Shown here: positions 11,690 to 23,121 of the stretch, in pieces
Layout of the letters: every line of letters begins with the position of its first letter
Numbering within the stretch: position 1 is the first letter of the stretch
Assembly (NCBI RefSeq): GCF_036323735.1
Contig: NC_086038.1
Span: forward strand, 24,258,501-24,322,500
Direction of reading: 5' to 3'
Length of the DNA: 64,000 nt
Source: Rattus norvegicus
Taxonomy: Eukaryota; Chordata; Mammalia; Rodentia; Muridae
The notes under the pieces: model-generated
Told to the model about the DNA's origin: nothing
The model's input: only the letters and a program-made list of their open reading frames with translations
Databases searched by the model: none
Made by a program: the position numbers and the translations under genes

Positions 11690-11851
11690 TTGCGTGTGTG
11701 CAGTGTCCAAAGAGGCCAGAAAAGGGTGTCGGATCCCTGAAAATTGAATTCTAGGCAGTTATGGTCCTTTTATTATGGACTCTGAGAAAAAAATCTGGGG
11801 TCCTCTGTAAGAAATAATTGGTCTTAATCATTGTGCCATATCTCTAGGCCC
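11690..11851 (-). mobile_element. B3-like SINE, minus orientation
   Basis: 'ccaaagaggccagaaaagggtgtcggatccc' followed by 'atcattgtgccatatctctaggcc' follows B3 from tail to 5' end on the minus strand. Diverged. Confidence 0.65.
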
Positions 11852-12461
11852 TTAAAGTCTATGAAATTATATTTTACTGTATTAAATTCTGTCTTCTCAA
11901 CTTGGTCTTAAATTCCATGAGATCAGAGATTACTATTTTATGTATCCTTTTTTGTATGTAGCATGTTAGAGTTTAAAATATATAGATTTATTTCCTGATA
12001 ATTAATCTTTGTGGCAGAAAGCCCGTCATTTATTTTCATTGGTTCTAATCCACCCTTTCAGAGGTAAATGCCCTTACTATTGTAACCTTAGACTGATGAC
12101 TTTATTAAAAATAAGTACTATAATTGGGAAAAACAATCTCAGAGTACCAGTCTCTTGAAAGAAATGTAAATGAATAATAAGTTAGGAATAAATGCTAGAA
12201 GACCTGGGTGTCTGTTATAAAAATTTATTCCACATAGCAGTTGGCAATACATGACTTCACATGTACTTTAGAATGAAGGAATAATTACATATACCAGTGT
12301 AGCAGTTTCTAAGCATCCATCCGTTCCCCAGGGGTAAAAAAAAACCTGTATTGGGCAATTTAGAAATGAAATCAAAGCTTTTCAAAGAATCATCATTATA
12401 CATTTACTGAAGGAAAGGTATTCTAGTGCCTTAAAATCTTAAAAGGTTGGGAGTGTCAACC
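11852..12461. other. Unassigned AT-rich sequence
   Basis: No repeat family or ORF of note recognised. Confidence 0.5.
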
Positions 12462-12513
12462 TGTTATTTATTTATTTATTTATTTGCTTTTTTATTTATT
12501 TATTTAATCTGTT
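12462..12513. repeat. (TTTA)n microsatellite
   Basis: Two blocks of ttta units are separated by a short tgctttttt interruption. Confidence 0.95.
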
Positions 12514-12824
12514 ACAGTGTCAATTCACCCAGCTTCTGGTCTTGACAGCTTTCTGAAAAACTCTAAGGGGTAGAAATAAGAGTTCAGCAGAGTGAAAAAG
12601 TCACAAGTCTGCATTAGAAGTTATTATTACCATTACTTGAAAAACAAACCTAACGGAAAGACTGGACACGTTCTGTGGCAAGAAGAGAAGGAACAGATCT
12701 GTACACAAGGGCTAGACCTGAGGGAAATTATGATTTGGCCTTCATACAGAAGTAAGTCGAGGTTGCAGACCTGTACCCGCAAAACAGTATTAATCTAGGT
12801 CCACTTTAAAACAAACAGTTTTAC

Positions 12825-13110
12825 GCTCTCAGGTCTGAAGGCTGAAAGTCTAGAAGGGGAAAGGAGGATATGGTTTCTTTGTGAGGCCTCTCTCCTGTGC
12901 CTGCTGTGGTTCTATTACCACTCCATCCTGACAAAGCCTTGCCTAAGATCTTGGACACAATGTTGGTATCTCTGTGTATCCAAATTCCCTTCTCTGACGC
13001 GCTATCCTTCGTGTCACATGAAGGTCTCACTCAGCTTTATTTTATCATAACCTCTTCAATGATTTCATCTCCAAATGTAGCCATGGTCCAAGTCAATGTG
13101 GAGATTTACC
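12825..13110 (-). mobile_element. MLT1-like MaLR LTR, old, minus orientation
   Basis: 'gtgaggcctctctcctgtgcctg', 'gtatctctgtgtatccaaattccc' and 'atctccaaatgtagccatgg' follow the reverse strand of an MLT1-type LTR as I remember it. A 109-codon plus ORF (12897-13226) crosses it and is probably chance. Confidence 0.5.
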
Positions 13111-13277
13111 AGGCAGACAAGAGGTGCAAGAGTCTGTCTAACCATTCGGAGAGCCTAGGAAAGGTAAGGAGCTTACTTTTTGTTTTAAATTCCAGAAATG
13201 TTAAATTGACTTTTTATTATAATTGAAGTAAATATAAATATTGCTATTCTGTTCATGTATTTTGCTTAGTTCTCTTT

Positions 13278-13387
13278 TTTAAAGATTTACTTAATTTTTA
13301 ATTGTGTATGGAATCCCTTGGGAGGCCAGAAGAAGCCTTGGACTCTCTTTTGGAGTCTGGAGTTAATTACAGGCTGTTGTGAGGTAA
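13278..13387 (-). mobile_element. B2/B3 SINE tail fragment, minus orientation
   Basis: 'aaagatttacttaattttt' then 'gaggccagaagaag' and 'attacaggctgttgtgag' match the reversed B2/B3 tail and middle. The element is cut before its 5' end by the next SINE. Confidence 0.6.
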
Positions 13388-13414
13388 AGATTTTTTTGGA
13401 AGGATTTGCTTTTA

Positions 13415-13612
13415 TTATTTTAATTATGCTCCTGGGGAAAGTACATGCATGGGTGTGCAGGTGCCTGCAGAGATCAGCAGTATCTGATTCCCCCTGGAGA
13501 TAGAATTCTAGGCAATTCTGAGGCACCTGATATGGGCGCTGGAAACTGAACTCAAGTCTGCTTCAAAGGTAGTGTGTTCTTAACCACTAAGCGATCTCTC
13601 AATTCCCAATAA
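13415..13612 (-). mobile_element. B3/B2 SINE, minus orientation
   Basis: 'gtgcctgcagagatcagcag' and 'gcgctggaaactgaactcaag', then 'cttaaccactaagcgatctctc', give a near full reversed B3. It adjoins the fragment to its left, suggesting insertion next to or into an older SINE. Confidence 0.78.
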
Positions 13613-14439
13613 AGAACTTTAAAATGTTTTTATTGGGTATTGATGAATTGATGAGGTTCAAGCTAGTAGATGCCTGTAGCCTTATCATATAATAATCTAG
13701 GAAATACAACATGGCCCTTAATGGTTCCCTAGGGCTCATCAGTCTCTATTATGTACTAAGGAATCTATATCTTCCACAGAAACACGTTCTACTTAGGGAC
13801 AAAATCCTTTTATGTAGAGAAAATATTGTGAAATGGCCCATGCACTTTGGTTTGGCTTTATTCATTGTCAATTACAAGTGTTTTGTTCTTTCCCAAATGC
13901 AGTTAGCCTTGGTTCTATACTTAGTACTTCAAAAAAAGACATAGGTGGTAAACTGCGGCTTGTGAGTGTCAGATAATCTAGGTCCTTTGATCAGGAGAGA
14001 TTGTCACTTTCATGTGACAATCTGTTGGACTTGCATGTGTCTTGGTAGAGGTTCCTTCTCCTTCAGCCCAAGCCCAAGAAGGCAGAAAAATAACAGCAAT
14101 GATTTTATATGGACGTGGGCCAATCTAGAACTTAGTAATAAGCTTAAGGCAGAGCCTCTGGGCAGTGTGTCTGTACCTCAGTGTGGCCAGGGACAGACTC
14201 CTTTCTGCCAGAGGAGATCTAACATAGTTTAGAGAGATGCCATGAAGCAGGAACAAGTGTTGACTATGAAGTTTGTAGCTGATGACTAGAAAGAACAATG
14301 ACTCTCAGGAAACGTCAGATGAAATGGAAAGTTAGTGGTCCCCACCCCTGAGTGATCTGAACGCTTCATGGATACAGAACCAAAAATTAATAGCAGAAGG
14401 AGCCATTCTTAATTAGCATATTTGCCTATATTATAATTA
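13613..14439. other. Unassigned noncoding sequence
   Basis: Two overlapping weak plus ORFs (77 and 88 codons) with no recognisable domain. No repeat recognised. Confidence 0.5.
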
Positions 14440-14598
14440 TACATGTGTGTATATATGTGTGAGTGTGTGTGCCTGCGCAGTTTAGAGGGCAACTTGCAAG
14501 TATTGTCCCTCAGTGCCCCCTGTGGGGTTCCAGAGTTTAAACTGAGGTCAGAACCTTAGCAATTAGTGCCTTTAGCTGCTGAACTATCTTGCTGGCCT
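14440..14598 (-). mobile_element. B3 SINE, minus orientation
   Basis: Begins with a TG-rich tail (tgtgtgagtgtgtgtgcc) and ends at 'gctgctgaactatcttgctggcc', the reversed B3 5' end. The younger ID element lies just beyond it. Confidence 0.75.
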
Positions 14599-14613
14599 AA
14601 GATTCATATTTTT

Positions 14614-14711
14614 TTTCTTTTTTCTTTTTTTTTTCCGGAGCCGGGGACCGAAACCAGGACCTTGCGCTTGCTAGGCAAGCGCTCTACCACTGAGCTAAAT
14701 CCCCAGCCCCG
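14614..14711 (-). mobile_element. ID SINE (BC1-derived), minus orientation, with target-site duplications
   Basis: The reverse strand reads ggggctggggatttagctca followed by 'gtggtagagcgcttgcc' and a B box close to ggtttcggtcccc. These are the internal Pol III A and B boxes of the tRNA-Ala/BC1-derived ID family. The oligo(dT)-rich side (14614-14634) is the A-tail. The 14-bp repeat agattcatattttt flanks it exactly at 14600-14613 and 14712-14725. The intact body and duplications mark it as young and point to rat, where ID copies are abundant. No evidence that it is transcribed. Confidence 0.96.
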
Positions 14712-14725
14712 AGATTCATATTTTT

Positions 14726-15159
14726 GAATACTTGAGTCCACCATTAACTTTATTTAAACAAACAGCTTCCTTCTCATTATTACCCCATTTATTTATATTG
14801 CTTGAGAAGTGCAGAGTCTAACAAAGTGGCAGCAATTGTTACAAACATGAATTAAAATCAGATCAGCTTCTGTATGTGTTTGTACAAAAGATCTTAATGA
14901 TCTTTTCTGAAGTTCCCTTGCCTTGTAAAATATGACTTCCTATATATTGAGATGCTTTATTATGGACCAATAACCATAGCTGATTTATAAAACTCACGAA
15001 ACGAGAATCCTAGTCTAAAAGTTCCCTGCTCTAGTAAAAGTAGAAAGGCGATATTTGAAATGCCAACCTATTGAACATCAAGATAGATGCTAATGACAGG
15101 ACAGGCTGCTCTCATCTGCAAAGGAGCAACTGTAAACACCAGGTATGCGTGCCCCAAAG
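14726..15159. other. Unassigned noncoding sequence
   Basis: AT-rich, with no recognised element. Confidence 0.5.
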
Positions 15160-15350
15160 CCATTCCTGAGATGGAGGCCAGTTGCAGAAGCACAGAATGT
15201 TAGAATCAGAGTATCTTACATTCCATATGGCGAACGCCCTCTTTCACAGATGTGAGAAAGGAGATCTGGAAACATGGAAAGATTTGTTTAAGGCGAGTCA
15301 TCACTGCAGAATATAGTACTGGAAATGGTGTCTCAACATTCCGCTTCTCT
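15160..15350 (+). mobile_element. Possible MIR/L2-type ancient fragment
   Basis: 'tttcacagatgtgagaaaggag' and 'tttgtttaaggcgagtcatcactgcag' resemble the conserved 'acagatgaggaaactgag' section of ancient mammalian SINE/LINE ends. Weak match. Confidence 0.35.
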
Positions 15351-15884
15351 GCTTCCTCAAGGTCAGATGAGAACCTTGTCCCTGGGCATTTTGACTCTTG
15401 TCCAAGGGCAATTACGGAAGTGTCAGTCACGATATTTAAATCCATTCACCACTTTGGAAAGAAAAAGAATGAGCCAAGAGCTTGGCACACCCCCAGTGTC
15501 CGGCCTTTGCTCCTACTGAGGAAATATTTTTCTAACCTGATATAAGGTTCCATTCGTACCCACCACTACTTGTATGTTCTGTTGACAGAACCATCCAGCA
15601 AGCCAGATTACTTGGGGTATAATAAAATCTCATGAGAAGACATTCAGTGTGATAAAAATGAATTCAGAATAGGCTACATGTATACCCGAGAGCACAGGTA
15701 AGAAAATGCAAACATTTTTGTAAATGTTTTGCTTAAATTTCCTCTGAGAGATAATTTAACATATATGTTCAGCAAGTAGTTAGGGAACATCTTAAAATAC
15801 ATGTCAAACCATTGTTAGATACAGTTTAGATTAATGGCTAGTCACTCAAGCTATTTATAATTCAAAGTTTTAAAAGATATTGAA
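15351..15884. other. Unassigned noncoding sequence
   Basis: A 97-codon ORF (15252-15545) enters this stretch without a recognisable domain. No repeat seen. Confidence 0.5.
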
Positions 15885-16108
15885 CACTGAGGCTAGACAA
15901 ATGACTCAGAGCACTGGTTGCTCTTCCTGTGGACTCTGGTTCAATAGCACATGGCAGCATATGATCCTTTACAACTACAGTTCCAGGAATCCAGTGAAAG
16001 GTCCTTGTCTGGTCTCTCGTGGCGTCAAACACACACGTGATCCACAGCCATGCATACAGGCAAAATATCTATACACTTAAAATGCTTTTTTGAATAAAAC
16101 AAGCTTAA
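15885..16108 (+). mobile_element. B3 SINE, plus orientation
   Basis: 'gaggctagacaaatgactcagagcac', 'gttgctcttcctgtgg' and 'ttccaggaatccagtg' follow the B3 order, ending in a short A-rich tail (gaataaaacaag). Confidence 0.75.
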
Positions 16109-17335
16109 AGATTGACAATTCACATTTTTTGTTACAACTAGACATTTGTGGCAACTCTATCTGACTCAGGATGTATTGCAAACAATACTTAAAGAGTATT
16201 TTTTTTAAATGTGTGGCACATTTCAGGATAACCACTGGTACATTGTCTGTGGTCCATAAAATAACCCCCTTCCTATGTTCATGAAAGCAACCCTACAAAC
16301 TGAACACTTCATTCATACAAACGAACATCTTAGGAGTAACGGTTTCAGTGGGCGAGGGAAGAGGATAAGACAAAACATTGAGAGATGAAAAATCACTGAA
16401 ATTTAGTACACACATAAGTGAAGCTGTGAACAAGTTGAACATTTGTTGAATATTTATTTTTTATTTTATTTTATTTTATTTAACTACTGTCTTCATGTTA
16501 GTTGTAGGTTCCTTTAAAACGAATGTTAGCAGCTCATGTTGTGGCCAAACCAAGGATTTACAGGTAGCTGCTATGGGACCTGACTCTCAGACACTTACCC
16601 TGGCTGAAATCAGTATTTTCTGTCAGATGATACAACCAATTCTCAGAGTGAGTTTTTCATCAGAACTACATATTTTCTGCATTACTAAACAATGTGGAAC
16701 CTTGGATACAAAACTTGTCTCTTGGAGAAACTTTAGCAAGAAAACACCAATGTGTTGCAACCTTCAGATACTCCAGAAGAAACTGGGGTCCACACAATCT
16801 GGCGACTTTTGACAAGGAGTTCAAGTAATGTGTGTGGTAAGAACCACTGTGTCCTTCTAAATGGCATAGGTCTGTATTAGCTTTTTCTGCTCTGCTGTGT
16901 TCCACCCTCTTACAAACAGGCTAGAAGAATTTGACTACTCTTATTTCCTGTAGCTCTTACTTTTTGGATAGTTTTACTATTTCCAACATTTGGCTAAAAT
17001 TGTTATGGCTTCCTGAATATTTTTCCTCCAAACCATCTCTACTTGTCTTGTCTGACCTTGATCATTTTGTTAGACTACAATCTTCTCATGTAAATAATAA
17101 ACTTCCCTGGCATGCTTCTCTTATGATACATGTTAGCATCATTGTCTCCATATCTGAAACAAACACTTGAGGGAAGATGCTGTTTCAGAGATGTTATTCT
17201 TTGCCTCTGTCTACTGTGGTGGGTCAGAGCTTATGGTTCAGGCTACCGATAGGAAACAGAGAGAGCATATGAAGGAACTAGGGCAATATACAACACCCAA
17301 GGTCCCCTAGATACCTATGGTTTCCAACTGCGCTC
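16109..17335. other. Unassigned noncoding sequence containing a (TTTTA)n run
   Basis: A (TTTTA)n microsatellite occupies 16452-16484. A 105-codon plus ORF (16495-16812) and a 79-codon ORF (16931-17170) were examined and have no domain that I recognise. Confidence 0.5.
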
Positions 17336-17688
17336 TGTGGTGGTTTTAATGAGAATGGCTCCTATAGACTCATATATTTGAATGTGTGGCCATTACCGAG
17401 TAACACTGCTTGAGAGGGATTAGGTGATATGGCCTTGTTGCAGGAAGTGCGTCACTAGGACTGGGCTAGGATTTAAAAACTCAAACAAGACCCTGAGGTT
17501 CCCTTTTCCTTCTGCCTGCAGCTACTTCTCCTGCGCCATAGACATGGCTGTGCTACCATGTTTCCCACCATGATAAAAGTGGGCTAAACCTCTAAAACTG
17601 GCAGCCAGCCCCAATGAAATGGTTTCTTTTGTAAGAGATGCCATGGCCATGGTATCTTTTCATGGCAATCAAACACTAAGTCAGGCTC
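17336..17688 (+). mobile_element. Rodent MLT1-like/MaLR-type LTR (family B), plus orientation
   Basis: Blocks 'ggtggttttaatgagaatgg', 'gatatggccttgttgcagg' and 'cagccagccccaatgaaatgg', then 'gccatggtatctttt', are shared in order with 34459-34832 and, reversed, with 61790-62010. The 3' end resembles MLT1-class LTRs. The exact family name is uncertain. Confidence 0.62.
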
Positions 17689-17834
17689 CATCCTTTCTTC
17701 TTCATCCACCTCCTCCTAATGACATAATATTACAAATATATTAATTGGTTAATCCATTGACTGGAATAGAGACACCATGATCCAATCTCTAAAGCCTACC
17801 ATATGGCAAAAAGGGCCCCCAGTCTATGAATCTG

Positions 17835-17992
17835 TGAAGGAAATTCTTTTTTGTTATTGGATTTCTTTTATTTACATTTCAAACTTCATCCCCTTTCTAG
17901 GTTTCCTGTCCATAAACCCCCTATCCCATCCCTCAACCCCCATCTACTATGAGGGTGTTCCCCCACCTACCTAACCCTTCCCACCATATTCT
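17835..17992 (-). mobile_element. L1 3' UTR end, minus orientation, heavily 5' truncated
   Basis: 'attggatttcttttatttacatttcaaac' and 'aaccccctatcccatccc' are the reverse strand of the terminal rodent L1 3' UTR (compare 9300-9370 in plus). Only about 155 bp is retained. Confidence 0.85.
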
Positions 17993-18069
17993 GCACCCAA
18001 CAAGGTCCAGTCTGATAGAAATACACTAAAATCAATATTGAAGTTTTATCATACAACTTTATATATTGG

Positions 18070-18191
18070 GGGGAAGGGAGTGTTTGCCTTACAATTCAGT
18101 GTTACAGTCAATCATTTTGTGGTAGTCAAGGCAAGAATTTCAGCACCTAAGCCACATCACACCTTCAGTGAAGAGCGCGCATGCACGCACG

Positions 18192-18256
<65 letters not shown>

Positions 18257-18448
18257 TCTCCTATAGCTTTCTCATACCCTACAAATTAAGAGACTCCTTG
18301 CCTGGGAACTGGTACCACCCACAGAAGGCTGGATCTTCCTACACCAATCCACTATCAAGACAGTTCCACAGATGAATCCTATTTAGGCAATGCCTCAATT
18401 GAAGCTCTCTTCCCAGATAATTGTCAAGTTGACAATTAACACTAACCA
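18070..18448 (-). mobile_element. Family A LTR-like repeat, minus orientation, split by a microsatellite
   Basis: Left part 'cttacaattcagtgttacag' and 'agccacatcacaccttcag', right part 'actggtaccacccacag' through 'aattgtcaagttgacaatt', in the same order as 2128-2478. The CA array at 18175-18252 sits inside it, where related copies have a short degenerate CA-like stretch. Confidence 0.6.
18175..18252. repeat. GC/CA alternating purine-pyrimidine tract
   Basis: Strict purine-pyrimidine alternation for 78 nt: gcgcgcatgcacgcac, then pure (CA)n. Such tracts are classic Z-DNA formers. Confidence 0.97.
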
Positions 18449-18919
18449 GATAGGTGAATTGTGCTGTAAAGTTTAGAAGGAGAAACATGGTGGCGGTGAG
18501 TATGATACAGTTGCTCAGACCCTGAAAAATAACCATATGACACAAACTGAGACCCACAGTGAATGCAAGAGATGTCTGAGAACTGATGAACTTCAAAATT
18601 ACGCCATGATTTCCCTTAGGATATTTACAGCGCCAGAGTTTCTGATTTGTGATGAGAAAAAAAAATGGGAAGGAATTAAATAAGAGGCAAATATATGACC
18701 TGAATATTGAGTAAGACTTTACTGTCCCAGAGAGCTGCCTTTGGCTCTGAAATTTCAATATTCTTTCAGAAGGTAGTTAGTCTTAATTTGGGGGAATGTC
18801 TAACTTTAGCTGAGAGATGCCAACATTTTTTTCCTAAAATATAGAGAAGTAATTAATAATCAAATAATCTAATACTTGATTATTATAAATCTTGCCTAAA
18901 TCTAATAATCAAACTCTCC

Positions 18920-18925
<6 letters not shown>
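18449..18925. other. Unassigned noncoding sequence
   Basis: A 139-codon minus ORF (18339-18758) starts inside the adjoining repeat and is Phe/Leu-rich without a recognisable domain. A short inverted patch (taataatcaaataatctaat) lies near 18851-18870. Confidence 0.5.

Positions 18926-18970
<45 letters not shown>
18926..18970. repeat. (CA)n microsatellite
   Basis: Uninterrupted CA run of about 44 bp after ctctccctctta. Confidence 0.97.
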
Positions 18971-18972
<2 letters not shown>

Positions 18973-21590
18973 TCTCTACTTCTCTTCTCACAGTATCGAT
19001 GGTCGCAAATCCTTGAGCACAAAGCCAGCTATCTCTCCACAGTGCTATGACTCACCTATGAGTCTTCCTCTTTTTTTCCCTCTAGATTTCTACAGCAGCA
19101 CAACATAAACCTCATTTAAAATAAAGCCGTATCTTTTCATGCTGAATGACTTTATTTTATATTTTCTCTGACACAAATAGGAAAGGCAGGTCCATTCATC
19201 TCCCTATGGAAGGCTGCACCACATATCAGCATAGGGCTTGAGAATGTGTCTATATGGTAATAACAGCAATAGAATAAAATCATCCATATGGAGCTTTCTA
19301 TATGCATTGTGTTACTTTCGTTAAATATCGAGGGGTTCCTCTCCAGGGAATCTCCCCAGGAGTACTGAGAAAAGTTGGGAGCTTATAATAGAAAACAGCA
19401 CATAAACCTTTACACTCACACGTACACCATGATTAAGGGTCTCCATATGCTCTGAGCTTCTGAACCACCTTCAGAAACCCACAGTATAGCATTCCCAGCT
19501 CCCATCATAGATCCTAGGATACATATCCGCAAGGTGCTATGACCCAGGCCCTCCTGATGCCTTATGCCTCTTTGAACCTTATTTTCTGTTCTCCATCACA
19601 CAGAAACACATTTCAAAATCCTTTAAAGTTGAGCTCTGCTCCCATTAATGTTGAGCAACTGGGATTTCACCTGGAATTCTGTAATTACCTCGAGCCCCAT
19701 CTCTCTTCTTAATCACTATTGGCTTCTACCCTCTTTGCTTCTGTGCAGAGGTACTTCAGGCCAGACAATGCCTCTCCCTTGACAACATTAAACATATGAG
19801 TGTGATTTAAGGATTTCAAAAGCAGGGCACCTAACATGGCCTTGTGTTGTTCAGTTTGGGTCCTACTGTGAGCAATAAAGCTTTTAATTAAAGAAATTAA
19901 TGAGAAAATTCCCTGGACTGGAAGCTTAATCCTCACAGCAATAGGGTTTGGTTCTCTACTGATGGGTATCTTGGCAACCTTGTCATCTCTTGCCACCACT
20001 GACTTGGCTGGGATTTCCCAGGTCCAGCCCAGATTCTCTGCCTTATTGCTACATCTGGACACAATATGAAGTCATCCAGAATCTTCCTTACATCGTTGCT
20101 TGTCTGCTTATCCTCTTGTCTCCATGTGGCATCTAATCATCAAGCCACTGCAATGAACATCCCAGGGCAACTTCCAGTCTTGTGGTACCAGCCGGGCACC
20201 TGCCCCATCCGTACTCCCACTCCTACCCCCGCCCCCACCCCATGTCACTGTGTCCTCATATGCTGTGACTCTGTGACTCCTGTGCTTTTTTCCTGCAATG
20301 GAAGATTTCTTGCTATAGGGTACACAGCCATCAAATATTCCTGATTGCTACCCTTCCCATGAACCCTCATAATGGCTCACCTTCCTCCTTCTGGTCTGTC
20401 TCCAACTCCCTATTCTCTCTTGCCTCTATTACAACTCGGAATACCTGTGTTCCTGGAAAGTCATTGCTTGAAAGCTTGATAGTGAAGAGATTATTAGCAT
20501 GTGGTTCCTCAGAGAACAGGTGAGGCTCTGGCAGGGGGAGTTCTTGTGACTAGGAGAGGCTCCGGAGAAAGAGGTGACAGCATGTGAGCTCCCGAGGAAG
20601 CTATAAATAAGCTATAAATAAATCATGTTGCTCCTTACATTAAACCCACTGGCAACTCAATGTGTCCCTATTCCACCTCTGAATCTGGGAAATACCAACA
20701 TCCATGCTTACTGCTTTACCTGATCTGTGGATCTGTGTCCATTTGGTACAGCATCCCACAACAATGGAGAGGCCCTCTGCCGTTTCTCATAAGCCTCTCT
20801 AGGCAACCCATTATAATTTTCGTAACAAACGGTCCTGTCTCAGGCCGGGGCCACTACTTTGCTTCACTAACATAAGCTCCAACTCCTGTTGGGATGTCTA
20901 TACCTTAGTTATAACCATAATTTGACTTTCTAATTTGAATAACTATTGTAAATACACATTCTGCCAAATAACAGGTATTTGCAACAGCAGAAACAACCTG
21001 GAAATTGGAAAGAATCGGACATAGGGTGAGGAGAAAAAGAAAAGTTATAATTTAGTGTTTTTTCTCTTCTAAACTACCCTACCATGCTTGCGCCGACCAG
21101 AAGCATTTGATATCTAAAACTCCTCTTTCTGCCCTCCCAGGCTGTATGGAATGGCATGGCCACATAGTTCAAGTATTTGCTATCCCAAATGGTGACATCC
21201 AGGGCCTGCCATAGCATTTCTCTACATTTCTTGTTTGTTTCCTTTAAAGTCCAAGCCTGTCCAAGTGACATGGAGGTTTGCTGCGCTGTCACTGTTTGGG
21301 CTGTAGAGGACACTGGATTTCTATGCCTATTGAGAAATGGAAATGCTTAGGAAAAGGAAAAGACTAATTAATGAACATGTCAAACCTCCCTCCCAGAAGA
21401 ACGCACTGCTGTCTCATGCTCAGTCTTTTCCCAGTTGCAGAAGAGCCATTTTCTCTTCTTGTTCTAAGGCTTTTGTGGTACCTGCAGCTGTCATACTACC
21501 GCACAAGGGGAGAAGGACACACTCCCTCTCGGTAGTAAAGAGCACGCATCATTCTTTACGAGTGCATGCCTAAATGCCTCCACAGAGTAT
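18971..21590. other. Long unassigned stretch, no gene recognised
   Basis: Least repeat-rich part of the window. A 117-codon minus ORF (19709-20062) and a 92-codon plus ORF (20066-20344) lie almost back to back but have no domain or consistent splice context that I recognise. An 11-bp direct repeat (aagctataaat) occurs near 20599-20619. Confidence 0.5.
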
Positions 21591-22178
21591 GATATGAAGA
21601 GTGTGTGGGTAATTTATATAGCAGTATATAAAATGGTTACAAATTTTAAATTTCAGTTCTATTTTTGAAAGTTTTGTTTGAATGTTGTTGCATATTAGTC
21701 AGACATGCTATAGTCCTCCAGTTTAAATTCAATGCCCTTAAGGCAACAAAAGTAAATATTCAATATGAAGTTTAAAATTTGAACAGTTTATTGCAATTGT
21801 ATTTTATATCCCAACCTTTTAAATCACTATGCCAATGGAATGCCAATTATGTAAAAAAATTGCCATAGTAACCTAATTAGTAACTTAAATTGCCTACAAA
21901 AAGCTTTAGAATTAATTCATAAAATGTATGAATCACACCTGCCTGCACTATATAACTAAAAATCTGCCAGAGGCTAAAAAACAAACCATTCTGCCCACCT
22001 CTGATGGGCTGCCATGTTGAAACAGCATAGCCTACACATTTAAATTTTTTTGTGATGTGGATCTACTTGTAAAAATTGAAAAATAGAAAATATTTTATTT
22101 GGGAGCTCGTTATACTGACTTATGCTTCTACCTACTTTTACAAATAAAGAGAGCAGCTGCCTACCAACTCCTAGTCTC
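21591..22178. other. AT-rich stretch with TAATTA-like motifs; possible conserved noncoding element
   Basis: No repeat or ORF. It contains taattag, attaattc, tttaaattt and similar homeodomain-type motifs. Calling it regulatory would be inference only. Confidence 0.25.
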
Positions 22179-22184
22179 TCTTAA

Positions 22185-22270
22185 TCTCTGTGTGTGTGTG
22201 TGTCTGTCTGTCTGTGTGTGCACATGTGTGTATGTATATATGTATATATGTACATGTATGCACATGTGTA
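22185..22270. repeat. (TG)n/(TATG)n microsatellite
   Basis: A TG run broken by ctgtctgtctg, then tatgtatatatg units. Confidence 0.95.
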
Positions 22271-22369
22271 TTTCCACAATTGTCTCAAATGTCAAGTATT
22301 TCATTCTCCACAGGAAAGAGAAACCACTTTAGTAAACCTATACATATATTAAATATATAAAGTCACAAG

Positions 22370-22560
22370 ACAGTGAGGTGCTTCTGTGGTTAAGATCTCT
22401 TGTTTGCAAGCTTGGGGAGCTGACTTAGATACTTAGAAAAATGAAGGAAAGCGTGAATCCTACAACTTTTTCTCAGACCACACATGTTCTGGCCGAAGGA
22501 TATGCACACATTCCCAAATACATATAATAAAGTGAGTTTCAAATATACGCATACATTTAA
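22370..22560 (+). mobile_element. Possible decayed B2/B3 SINE
   Basis: 'gaggtgcttctgtggttaagatctc' resembles the B2/B3 5' region (ggctcagtggttaagagc), and the downstream A-rich ending is compatible. Weak. Confidence 0.4.
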
Positions 22561-22920
22561 GCACATTGCAAACAAGAATTACATTATAGAAAACAATAAA
22601 TAATTTTTAAAAAGTCCACTCTGGTAGTTTTGCCATTTAAGCAAGTGTGAAGCCATAAATTTGAAGTGCTCCCCCAAAGTGAGCTCAATCCTTAATCTAA
22701 ATACATATAAAGTGGTATAATCTTGAAGATGTATTGACTATTACAGATGCACCTCTTATTAACATATTAATAGTATTTCCCTCGAAGTCTTAAAAGTACC
22801 TTTGCTGATCAGGTTGATATATTTTCTATTAATGGAACTAATACTATTTTATAGATTCTTTCTTCTTGGGTTCAGTACACAAGGAGTTCATTCATACATT
22901 TCCTCATTTGGGAATGGTTT
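22561..22920. other. Unassigned AT-rich sequence
   Basis: No element or meaningful ORF seen. Confidence 0.5.
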
Positions 22921-22929
22921 CCTGCCTCT

Positions 22930-23121
22930 GTCTGCCTGTCTGTCTGTCCGTCTCCTCTCCTCTCTCTCTATATATATATCTATCTATCTATCTATCTACC
23001 TATCTATCTATATATATGTAGATATATATAGATAGATAGGTAGATAGATGTAGATATAGATATACATATAGATATAGATATAGATAGATAGATATAGATA
23101 GATAGACAGACAGACAGATGT
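22930..23121. repeat. TATC/GATA compound array with a perfect 28-bp inverted repeat
   Basis: CTGT and CT units pass into TATC units, then flip to GATA/GATATA and finally GACA units. Positions 22990-23017 and 23022-23049 are exact reverse complements separated by gtag, so the array can extrude a cruciform. Confidence 0.96.

Noticed and set aside
12897..13226. 109-codon plus ORF as an exon
   Set aside because: Overlaps a probable MLT1-like LTR in reverse orientation and has no recognisable domain.
14635..14711. Possible tRNA gene on the minus strand
   Set aside because: The A and B boxes belong to an ID SINE with A-tail and target-site duplications; no tRNA cloverleaf.
18339..18758. 139-codon minus ORF
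   Set aside because: Starts in a family A repeat and continues through AT-rich sequence; hydrophobic residues reflect base composition.
19709..20344. Back-to-back 117-codon minus and 92-codon plus ORFs
   Set aside because: Considered as a divergent gene pair or exons, but I see no recognisable protein, CpG promoter or convincing splice sites.
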